Origin: Owenia fusiformis
Taxonomy: Eukaryota; Annelida; Polychaeta; Sabellida; Oweniidae
Length of the DNA stretch: 64,000 nucleotides
Direction: 5' to 3'
Assembly (NCBI GenBank): GCA_903813345.2
Contig: CAIIXF020000009.1
Span: 23,339,759-23,403,758 of the forward strand
Part shown: positions 1-10,187 of the stretch, one piece after another
How the letters are laid out: each line of letters begins with the position of its first letter
How positions within the stretch are numbered: position 1 is the first letter of the stretch
The notes under the pieces: generated by a model
Database searches by the model: none
What the model saw: the letters and a program-made list of their open reading frames with translations, nothing else
Told to the model about the DNA's origin: nothing
Program-made: the position numbers and the translations under genes

Positions 1-991
1 TCATTTGATCGGAATGATAAATCGACAGTTGATTTTGTGGCGTTCGGAAACTGGGAATGTATGGTGTGTAATTTCTTCAGATATTGTCGTTTGCACTTTC
101 TTTGACTTCAACGCGAGGGTGTTTACAGTCAACCAGGGTACGACTAGCATCTTGATCCATTAAGGTATTATGACCGAAGGAATACACTGCTTTAACAGTC
201 AGTAATAGGTACAGGTGTTCTGCATGTCGATTGGAAATTAACAAAAGAGAGATTCTAATCACGATTCTCTGTAACCAAATACTTGAAATGTGAACGGGAA
301 TAATGTGTGTCCTCGCGAGCGTCCTTTCGTCATAGAATTCGTGTCAAATCATCCGTAGTTCTTGATTAATGACATAAGATGATGATCTTCTCATTTAAAG
401 CCTGTCTGAATATGGAAATATGAGAGCAATGTCAAAAGGATAACCCCAAGTGAAGAATACATATAAATAATGTCAAATACAATGCAATGAGGCTATTAAT
501 TAAGGGATAAATTCATTCAATACTTCATAAACTAATTGATCATATTTTTGAGAATTTTTGATAGGCTTTTCTTTATTTTGTAATTGATGAAGGCTATTTG
601 TGTAATAACTAATTGGTTCGTTACACATACTGGCAGCACATTGTGGAAAAAACAATATTGGCAATAGTTAGTAAGTTCTAGCTGCTCACAATTAATTGTT
701 TTGGTTGTGGTGTGCTTCTCGGGCAAATAGTTTTGCTAAAGGTGCTTTGTGAATTCTATGTCATATTTCAAAGTATTTTTTCATGTTTGTATATTTTGAT
801 CTAGTTTGATCAAACCATACTGTACTAGCCTATATATGAAATGAATTATTTTACTGCGGTTGTGCACTGTAATTTTGGTTATGTGTTATTTTGGTTGTGC
901 ACGATGTTATTTTGGTTGTGCATTGTGTTATTGTGGTTGTGCATTTTATACTCCTTTCTCTCTTTTAACGCGATTGTACATTGTGTTCCAG
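1..991. other. No supported gene; upstream or intronic DNA of the ADMP-like gene
   Basis: I see no exon here that joins in phase to the ADMP-like exon at 992. The 5' coding part (signal peptide and first half of the propeptide) must lie before the window or in an exon too short to recognise. The only structure seen is the T/G-rich minisatellite at 853-945. Open frames here are short and low-complexity. Confidence 0.6.
853..945. repeat. T/G-rich minisatellite next to a splice acceptor
   Basis: Four imperfect copies of a unit of about 20-23 bp built around ttattttggttgtgca lie directly upstream of the acceptor at 990-991. Read through, they give a spurious hydrophobic peptide (LFWLCIV-like), which I do not regard as coding. 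Confidence 0.7.
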
Positions 992-2363
992 GTATACTGG
1001 TCGAGGCACAGGGTTTGAACGGCGAGAGGGTGAACGGCAGTATGATACGATTCGCCCAGAGGTCCCAGCATCACGACAGTAAACAACCCGTCCTAGTGGT
1101 GTTCAGTAAAGATGGTCGCAAGCAAAGAATAGCAAATACAAATGATTTAGGTAGGTCATTATGTCGCATCGCCAAATTATGTAAAGGACGATTCTCGGTT
1201 TGGAGAACAGTCTCCTGGGCTAATAATTTTTTTCATGAAAAATATAGAAATATTACCCAAATTAAACTATGAATATTCAAAAGAGGACATTTAAATCTAC
1301 AAGATGTAAAAATAACAAATTGGTCTGAAGCAGGGATAACGCTCAATTAGACCGATTTAATAGAATATAAGTCTCGATTTGGGGAAAGAAGTTCATCAGT
1401 GTACTGCGCTAATATTTTTGTTGCGAAAAATCTAGAAATATTACCCAAATTAAATTATGACTATTTAAAAGAAGACATTCAAATCTATGTTATGTAAAAA
1501 AATCAAATTTGTCCGGAGCAGGGATAATGCTCATTAAGATTGATGAACTTCGTTCTCCAAACCGAGAATCGTCCTTTGGATTTTATTTGAACGAACTTAC
1601 TTCCAAGTCCCTGAATGACTTGGAGTTGAGGGAGGTTTTCAGGTGGCGGGTTAGAATATATACTAGGCCTAGTAAAAACGAATTCGTATTTGGATTGATC
1701 CTATTGCTAATTCACATGTCAAACATCATGTTTCCCTTTTCTCCAGATTTTACCGAATTCCGAGAAGAATACGCAAACGAATACAGACGGATCTTGAGAA
1801 ACCGTCAAAACATGCATATTCGCCTGCTTAACGAGCGAGACAGGGCGCAGTGGGCACAATGGCAGCGTTCATACTTTAGCAGACGCAGCCAACAAAGAAG
1901 TCAACAAAGGAGTCAACAAAGACGTAGAAGACAGCTTGCAAGCGAAGACAGTGAAACCATTGACTCTGAATCAGACTCTGATAACCATGAGCATGGCATC
2001 CAAAAAAGAGCAGCAGATTCTTATAATTTTAGTCGTAAGAGAAAACAATCATGCTCTCGACGCCAGTTGTATGTAGATTTCGATGAGATTGGCTGGTCGG
2101 GATGGATTATCTCCCCACAGGGTTATAACGCGTACCACTGTAAGGGAGAATGTCCCTTTCCCCTAGGACAGAATCAGAAGCCCACCAACCATGCCACAGT
2201 GCAGAGCATTGTGCACGCTTTACGCGTGGAAAAGGATATATCTGAACCATGTTGCGTACCCAACAAACTCTACTCCATTAGTTTATTGTATTTTGACGAC
2301 CACGAGAACGTCATTCTAAAACAATATGATGATATGGTCGCAGCTAGCTGTGGTTGCCATTAG
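992..2363 (+). CDS. admp: ADMP-like BMP/TGF-beta ligand, 3' two exons (5' end missing)
   Basis: Secreted dorsoventral-patterning ligand of the BMP class. Exons 992-1150 and 1747-2363 join in phase 1 (TTA G|GT...AG|AT) and give 257 visible residues. Exon 1 is TGF-beta propeptide (ILVEAQGLNG). Exon 2 starts with the propeptide end, then a QQRS/RRRR-rich linker and a dibasic processing stretch (RKRK). The C-terminal 103 residues are a complete cystine-knot domain with seven cysteines: one N-terminal, HCKGEC, PCCVP and a terminal CGCH. WSGWIISPQGYNAY, QKPTNHATVQS and KQYDDMVAASCGCH fit ADMP better than BMP2/4, which usually ends in CGCR. Membership of the BMP class is near certain; the ADMP assignment is by remembered family features, not by a tree. 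Exon 1 begins at phase 1, so at least one upstream coding exon is missing. In ascidians and vertebrates admp is linked to pinhead; I see no pinhead in this window. Confidence 0.85.
1175..1540. repeat. Direct duplication inside the ADMP intron
   Basis: Two copies of a unit of about 170 bp, at roughly 1175-1350 and 1370-1540, share gaaatattacccaaatta, a gaggacatt/gaagacatt block and gcagggataa. The copies differ by many substitutions. This explains the long open frame running into the second ADMP exon from 1509; that extension is intronic. Confidence 0.75.
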
Positions 2364-5300
2364 CGTTATGATATCATAGCAACAGGTATTCTGTTGCCAA
2401 GGAAACCGCCAAAATGTTGATAGGAGACTAAACAGGTTCCTAACAACGCAAACAAGGATAAGAACGTCCACACAACGTAAGAATGTGTTAAAAGACGGTA
2501 CTGGAAAACTGGACAGTATTTCGTCTATAGGATAAAACACATTGAAGACAGCATGATTGAACGTTAATGCTAAACTTGCAAGCTTTATCATAATATGTCT
2601 GAGTAATTAGATCAGTTTTGTTCAGATAAGGCAAAGTAACAGCAAAGTTTTCAATTATTCACATGCCTGCATTGCAATTACTTAATTAGAAATACCCTGA
2701 TTGCACTAATTTATTCAATAGTCTTTTTTACAACTTCTGAACAGTTTTTGGTGCACACAAGTTGTTTGGTAGAAATTACCTTCAGTACTATAACCCTTCC
2801 TATTCAATTAATGTGATCACCATAACGACCAACTAAAATCTCATAATAGTAAACAATAAGAAATTAAATCCCAGTGTATATACACACAAAATACTAAAAA
2901 TATATATTTGTTAAAAAGATATCACAAATACATGCCACCCTTTACATTTTAATCAAAAATAAAATTGGCAATATACTGCAAGGGAAGTTATTGGTAGTAA
3001 ATAAGCATAAATATGAAGACAAACTGTGATTCACTCCCAATACAGGATAGAAATTGATAAATTTGGCCAATTTAGGAAGATCTAATTGATAAAGTATGAA
3101 ACCCTATGAAGTCCACCACAGAGAATTGAACCTTTCTTTCAACAAATGTAATTACTTTGATTGAGGTTATTAATGTATGAAATGAATGTAAATAGTGATA
3201 TCACTTGGCATTTGGATGAATGGTTAAGAAATCTGACTCGGGTGTATCGCAGGCCTGTTACTTCATCTTTATTCACAATTTTGTATAAAGATACATATAA
3301 CTGGGATTTTCGATTTAATTGGATACATCTGCTAGAGCAGATAGCATCAGGATAAATGGCATTCGAAGATTGAGTGCCGGGTTTGAGTCAGTCTTCTGAG
3401 ATGAACTGATATATAAAAATGATATTTTGTTTGTTTGCTAAACATAGCCAATGAATAAGTGTAATATTTATGAAATGAATAATCCTACTTAATGTTTATA
3501 GACTGAGAAATAACCGGAACTATTGTGCAATCCAATCGTGGATATTCCCATGCTGATTTAACACTGAAAGAACCCGAAATTACACCATATCTAAAACAAC
3601 GTAAAAATTTCCATCTGAATTCAGATTCCATGTGTTTATTCATTATTTCTCTGCATTTGGTTTTATCCTAGAGCTTTTTATAATTTCTCAAGTATAATAG
3701 CATAAGAATTTCTCAACAAAAGGCCATTTCAGTTGCTTTTTTGAGTTCCAAAATATAAGTCTGTACTGGGCAATAGCCATACTATGTTACTAGTAGGTTG
3801 GATAAGTTATATTTTTCTATGTTGAATTATTAAGTGTAGATAGTTGTTTTATATTGTGTATATAAATTGTTATAACAGAGAGTTCTATCACAGAGAGAGG
3901 CAGTTATATTACAAGACAGACGGGCACCATTAGTGAACGCTGTGAACATGTAACCAAATACTGAAGTTAGATGAAGAAAATTAAACATAAAAGAATGGTC
4001 AAGAAAATATATCCATAAACTAGACATAGCATTTGTAAAATGATATGTTGTGAAGTTATAAGTGTTGTCCATATGTATCTATTTTTCCCACATTTCAACT
4101 GACAGAAGAATTAAAAATATTAAAATATGTAACTCTCGTTTGAGTATCACACAACATTCAAATAATATTCTTATTCTGTAATACTGTAATTTAAGTGATG
4201 AATCCTAAGTAAAATCTTGAGTTATATCCATGATTCATGAGTAATACTCTTGATTCTTGAGTAATAATCATACTTCTTGAGTAATACTTGTGATTTTTGA
4301 GTAATAATCATAATTCTTGAGTAATACTTGTGATTTTTGAGTATTACTCATGATTCTTGTGTTGAACTGAACACAATTCTGAAGACATTTACAATGCTTA
4401 TTAGAGTTGTAGAGTATGAAACAACGGACAAGCACAGTGCTCTCGATATCTGTGTGATGCAGCATAGAATAAGACACACCAGAATAGTTACAAGACACAA
4501 CAGAATACAAATGTAGTATAGGTATTGAATTGACACACCATTTCTTGTATTGACACATTGACATATATATTTAAAGAAACTCTCAAGCAGTTAAGAGTAA
4601 CTTTAATAATGTAATAAATTCCATGATTATGCAAATATAATGATTATTTATTGAATTATTTACGATACCAAATGCCTGTGAGTGTGAAATATACAGTATA
4701 GTACAGTACTGATAGAGCAAGATGCCTGATGTAAAAATGTGAAATAAATATAACTAAACAAATGCAATGTAGTTATGTTTACATACTATGTAATTTATTT
4801 GTTTGATGATTTGGAACAAAGGAGTTGAGGTTAATTTCTAGTTTAAGTTTAAGTTATGTATAAAACCAGGAATACCATATAAACCTTTTTAATTGCATTT
4901 TATGTTATGCAATTCGAAATGGAATTCCAAAATAACACTAGTACTGTGCCCCACCATCTATATTAGTCATTCAGGCCATTGTTTACTGTATTTAGCTCTG
5001 ATAAAATATTGAGTTCATAACTTATCATAAAAAAATGGTGGCTATATAAATTCTTGTTAAAAGATACTGGTCATTCACTTTGGCACCTATCTTGGAACAT
5101 TGTGTGACATCTATTTGTATCCGGTAGAAACGTTTTTGTAATTGTTTATCACTCACTTCAACACAGTTTCTCTATAATATTAACTGTCCTGCCATCTATA
5201 AATCCATCAAGAGTATAAAACTTAAATCTGAAAAGGAAAAAGTTTACTTTTAGTTTTATTAGTTCATTGTAATCCCCTGTTCATAAATATGGCTGTGTGA

Positions 5301-6158
5301 AAATACTGAAACAGGAACTTTGTGTTCCACAACTGATTCCTAATTATTTTGTTCAAGAAAGAATTTTCAAGATAGCGGCTGAATTTCAAAATGGCCACCA
5401 TTTTTCATAAAAAACTATATCTGATAACTGAAATACTGACGAACTTGGTTCAAAACTCACAATTGCCTGACAATGGCGATCACTTTTCACGATTGGCAAT
5501 GAACTTGGATAAATAGTACCATGGGTACTGGGCTCACAAGGTATTGCAGTACTAGTTTTCGAGACAAAATGTCCAAAATCTCCTACCCAGAATGTGAAAA
5601 GACTAAACATTTACCATGAAACATCTTTGAAAATTTCAGATTGATCCATGAAATGGTTTGACTTTAAACATGTAGAGAAGACTTTGCACACAAGATTTTA
5701 GGACTGACAGATTTCAGGCAGTCATATGTTGGATTTTTGCTATTTTCTGAGGATTTGAACAAGTGCATAGGTTAGGCCAATACAATAACTCTAGGACAAA
5801 CACTCGTAGAGATGATAAAATAATTTGGACTTTGAAACAGAGAAGGTGCTAACACCCCACCAACATTTTTTTCTGAAATGTTATCCTGATTTTCAGCTCT
5901 TTTCACACCTTTTTTTCAATCATTGTTGCATCAATATATTGCGTTTTGAGACTTAAAAGAATACTGGATTCAATTAGGGTTTTTAAAGAATACCAATAAT
6001 GGGTGACCAATATCAAGCTGAAAACAATGGATCGCATGAGTTTTCCCTATAGGAAGTATTGTTTTCCAATTTATCCCAAAATGTTAAATTGGGGAATCAT
6101 GTTTTCAACCTTGTGAGCCCTGGTAACTAACCCTGACAACTACATCATGTACTGTATA
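2364..6158. other. Intergenic, no gene seen
   Basis: AT-rich DNA with only short open frames that show no domain and no neighbouring exon in phase. Contains the small tandem repeat at 4200-4362. The ADMP 3' UTR must lie in the first part; an aataaa hexamer occurs near 2958 but I cannot tell whether it is used. Confidence 0.6.
4200..4362. repeat. Short tandem repeat, ttcttgagtaata unit
   Basis: Eight or so imperfect copies of a 17-18 bp unit (cttgagtaataatcata / ttttgagtaatacttgtga), partly arranged as a 34-bp higher-order dimer. Confidence 0.75.
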
Positions 6159-6160
6159 TA

Positions 6161-7199
6161 CAGGGTGTTCCAAAAGTAACAGGACTGGTGCTGGCATTTT
6201 GTCAATTTTGCACCTAGTGTCTTCAAATTTTTACAAATAGTACTTTGAAGTATTGCAACTAAAATTGTAAGGTTTCAGAAAAAATGATGAAATGTGGGTA
6301 AAGTTATGGTTACTATAGTAACATGACATCACAATACCCGGGGCAACTTTTTCCTGAAAATGTGATAACTAATATTTTTGTATTACTGAAGAAAGTATCT
6401 AATTCACCTATTATAATACAACATTCCTTGTTTATTTTATTAGTTGCTTTGTTGTACAACTCAGATTCAAGTATAATTTCATCATCATAATAATAATAAT
6501 ATTTATTCAATTTCCTGGAATATCACTATATTGTATAACAGTCTGAACAATTTATGGTTGAGTCTTTGAAAAGACCCAATTTGAAGCCAGTGATCCACCT
6601 TGATAACATGCCTGTCCACGGGTCACCATTAAAGACCATGCAGCTATAGAGGAGCTAGGTCTTGAGGTCTAAGACCATGCACCATACTCTTCTGATCATA
6701 CAATATCTAATTTTTACTTATATTGAGAACGGAATGCTAATCAGCGCTGTAAGACCTTTAAAGATGAGAATGACCTTCTTCAAATTGTTCAATCGACCCT
6801 GCGTGACATGTCCTCAAATGGGTTCACTCATGTGTTTGGGTCATAGATACTCTTGTACTGACCAAGCGGAGCCTATTTTTCAAAGTAGAGGATACATTGG
6901 AATATCAAATGATGTAAAACAAATGTAATTCCCACCAGTTGTTGCATTTCAACTTTGATATTGGATGTACAGAATGCTTAATGTCTCTGTAACTTTCTGC
7001 GTGGAGTATTGCCCCGGGTATTGCGATGTCATGTTACCAGCAACCATAACTCTACCCGAGTTTCATATATTTTGTTGAAACTTTGCAGTTCTAGTAACGA
7101 TACATGAAAGTACATTATGTAAAATTTTGAAGACAATTGGTGCATATTTATTATTTAACAAAATGCCAGCACCAGTCCTGTTACTTTTGGAACGCCCTG
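6161..7199. mobile_element. Mariner/Tc1-type DNA transposon, decayed, about 1.04 kb
   Basis: Terminal inverted repeats begin cagggtgttccaaaagtaac and end with its near-complement (cttttggaacgccctg), flanked on both sides by TA, the usual Tc1/mariner target duplication. The arms pair for well over 100 bp: ttgtcaattttg against aaaatgccagcacc, and near 6300-6345 the atgacatc...cccggggcaa block against the matching block near 7010-7060. The interior keeps a broken transposase remnant (6560-6910). Confidence 0.85.
6560..6910 (+). pseudogene. Transposase remnant, mariner-like C-terminal half
   Basis: In shifting frames the + strand shows pieces resembling the DDE catalytic region of mariner transposases: a DNMPVHGS stretch (family pattern DNA..H), then LGLEV, then DHAPYSSD (family pattern HPPYSPDL) and a downstream phenylalanine-rich C-terminus. 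Stops and frameshifts separate these pieces, so the copy is dead. The identification rests on motif order only. Confidence 0.55.
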
Positions 7200-7358
7200 T
7201 ATACCTACCTACTTTTTTAAGCATAGGTAGTCATCCTTTGATACATCAAGGGCTTTCACTCTCTTGGATGCCCATAGTTACTTTTATTTTAAACAAGGAT
7301 GCAATTATTTTACTTGAAAAAAATTGAATTAGGTTAATACCTATTATGTAACTGCTTG

Positions 7359-9758
7359 TCAACTGGTAGGTGTAGGGTACTTTGCTAATAGAGAATTAAT
7401 TTGTTTAGAGGTGGCCTTTCCTTTTGTTCCTATAAGTCCCTTGGCTTCTAATTCTAGTTTTTCTTTTTGTATGAGCTGAAAAATAAAGAAATACAAGAGA
7501 TGTAAATCAATATATTGTAAGAATGTTTCATCAGCTATTTTATTCTTTGAGATACACATGCATATATTAAGAATGAAGAGTACTGACTACAATTCAGGAA
7601 TAGACTGGAAGACAGAGATACAATATATTGATTAATATGAAAGTATTTCCAGAATATCAAGATCATGAAATCTGTCCTGTTCCTTATCAGTCGTAGTTTA
7701 AAGAGTCACCATTGTTTTGAAATTTTAGAATTGTCTTCTGTTCTTCAACAAATTACGCGAAACCACCATCTTCCAATAGAGCTTTTCCATATATCCCTGG
7801 GTATTTAGTTCTTTACCTGGCTGTTGGAATGCGCTATTTTGGCTTTATGTATTTGCAATAACAGTATTTAAGTTCTCTATGGTCAAAAATAGCATGAAGT
7901 CATGTAAAAACTAGATAGTACCACTTTAATATGCATGATGATGAAAAGCAAGGGATTGGAGAGCCTTTTACTGCTCATTATGAAAAATGTTTATGTGATT
8001 GGACAAACTTACATTTGCTTCTGAGTAGCATTTATTGAAAGCTTCTATTTCTTTTTGACAGCGTTTTGTCTCAAAGTCATGGTTCTTCCAACAAGAGAAC
8101 ATTAGGGACATCTCTTCAACACAAGGTGCAACTGAAATCATATGAAACGTGTGTATGATAATAATATTCAAAGTAACAATACCATTTCATTTTCAAATGG
8201 TCTCAAGACATCTTTAATTATGACAAACAACAAAGTACGCCTTACTGCATGTAAGCTACATGTATTTAGCTATATAAGATCATTTAGAAGCATTTAAAAT
8301 CGAATCCATGGCAAATTGATATAACTGAAATCTGTATACATCTTCTTCGTCTTCTTCGCGGACGTCACAGAACACACCTCCGGTTTAGTAATCGGTGATT
8401 TTATCGATCAAAAAATATATTTTCCTGAATTTGTCTGATATCTGCAAAAATATGTTATGTATATATTTGTGTTGATTGTTAAATTACAAAATAGGTAGGG
8501 TAAAAAATGTGTCAAAGTCATTTGATCTCGTGCAGCATTATGGGCATTGGGCACGAGGGCTCAGTTGTAGGGGTTGAATATATCTGGATGCTGGTATAAT
8601 GTGAATCGCAAGGTTGGGTGAAAGGGAGTGAAGGCATTGGATTGGATAGAGCATGAGATATTTCAATCCCCAGAAATATGACACCATGGAATTGATTGAA
8701 TAACAATTGACTGAAGAACCTGGATGAAACCTTGTTTCCATAATGCTCATAAAGGTTGAGAGTGGACATTTTGAAATACTGGCAAGTGAAGTATAGGGGA
8801 AATGGACCCAAATACCTAAAATGTGCACCCACCTCTTTTAAACCAGTGTTAATAACACCAGCTCAACACCATTACTCCCAATCTTCATGATTTATTAATA
8901 TATTAACAAATATCTCTTCATTCATTTCTCCACTCGTGCAAAGAGATCTATGCTTGCGAACAATTTGTACAGAGTGCATCCGGTGTTCGGGATTTTTTAG
9001 TTATGCGAATAACAAGACAGACTTTTTTCGATCAGGTGTGTGGTTCATGAGCACGGATCTCTGTGCACGAGTGGAGAAATGCTCAGGACTGCGAAAATGA
9101 TGGTGGGCTACTAAAGATTTCTCGTTTGTGATGTGAGAATCAGGGTTTGAGTGCAAGGAATATATAGTTCGCAAGGTCATGAACTGATGTTCGTGTTGGT
9201 GGAAGTCTAGGAAGGCTGAAGTCTAGGCTACTCACCAATGGGGGAAATTTCCCAAAGATCACCTTTCATATTGGCACGTTCGATAACCTATTTTATAAAC
9301 AGGCCTCATTTGCAATTGAAATGGATCTCCCAATGTTCACTTGTGTTTTATGAGTATTCTCTAAAAATTTGGATTGAGTAACTTCAATAGTATTATCATA
9401 GTTTTGAAATGATGGTGTTGAACGGATGTTAAACTGAAATAAACGCCATTTCAAACGATTTCAAATTTTAGTTGCACATGCGCGGCAATGAGAAAGCACC
9501 ATGATTGTTCACGTTATCACATCCTGCAATGTGATTGGAGATCTAAACAGGGAATCCCCGAATACGATAGAATATGAAAGGATGGGAGCTACTCACTTCT
9601 TCTGGCTACTCACCTTTTGATTTTTCTTTTTTGGCAGACACATTATTTTTGAGAACGGGAGGTCTATCTTTAAATGTCTTCCATAGAGGTGGGACAAAAT
9701 ATTTTGATATCTTTACATATTTTGTCTTCACTAGTAGTGGTGGCGTCAATGAAGGCAT
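7359..9758 (-). CDS. MRPS37: Mitochondrial ribosomal protein mS37 (CHCHD1)
   Basis: Small-subunit mitoribosome protein, imported into mitochondria as a twin CX9C protein. Minus-strand exons 9758-9614, 8131-8013 and 7475-7359 have canonical GT/AG ends and continuous phase (1, then 0), giving 126 aa; the human protein is 118 aa. The twin motif is exact: CVEEMSLMFSC (about residues 52-62) and CQKEIEAFNKC (about 73-83), with WKNHDF between, as in CHCHD1. The N-terminal exon gives MPSLTPPLLV..., then a basic PPLWKTFKDRPPVLKNNV stretch matching the family's proline/lysine-rich N-terminus. The start ATG is the only one in frame; a TAA stands three codons before the upstream ATC. The C-terminus (NSLLAKYPTPTS) parallels the human NKLLQRFP end. 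Divergent from METTL14 across about 430 bp. The small first exon is my assembly and should be confirmed by RNA. Confidence 0.88.
8931..9082. repeat. Fold-back repeat in MRPS37 intron 1
   Basis: About 26-bp inverted arms (catttctccactcgtgca... and ...tgcacgagtggagaaatg) are separated by about 100 bp. Probably a small non-autonomous transposon. Confidence 0.7.
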
Positions 9759-10187
9759 GATGGGCACTTATTAAATAAAAACTTTGGCTATTTTTCCACA
9801 ATTTTTTTTCAGCCTCGTTTTCGCCAATACTGATTTATGGCAGTTTTCTCGTTGCTGTTCGTGGCTTATTTAGTAAACTAGAATATATAAAAACGTATCA
9901 TTCGAATAGAAAACGAATTGTTTTATATCTCAGATGACTGATATTGTAACAAAGCGAAAGATTATTAGGTCGACACAAACTTTTGCGACATCACATCAGC
10001 AACTACTCTACGGCACATACATTCTGATTTTCAATTTTTTCATTTTTTGTTTTCAATAACTGCTATTTTATGGATATTCTGGTAATAAACATGAAATAAA
10101 TGTGTGCAATACAATTTATGTGATATTGATATACCTCACGAACTGATATATATATTTCAACAGATTGAATATAACTAGCAATCAAAG
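9759..10187. promoter_or_regulatory. Divergent promoter region, MRPS37 (-) / METTL14 (+)
   Basis: The two start codons face away from each other with 429 bp between them, so both promoters and 5' UTRs must lie here unless METTL14 has an upstream non-coding exon. I see no clear TATA box or well-known motif cluster. An acceptor-like sequence at about 10150-10163 (ttcaacag) leaves open a 5' UTR intron for METTL14. Confidence 0.55.

Noticed and set aside
841-1272. A continuous + frame of 143 codons over the ADMP exon
   Set aside because: Only 992-1150 is coding; the front is a minisatellite with a spliceable AG at 990-991, and the tail after 1150 is intron that starts with gtaggt.
1509-1746. N-terminal extension of the last ADMP exon frame
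   Set aside because: It lies upstream of the acceptor ctccag (1741-1746), has no propeptide similarity and is part of an intronic duplication.
9574-9774. 66-codon + frame over MRPS37 exon 1
   Set aside because: Antisense shadow; the minus strand joins in phase to a twin CX9C exon.
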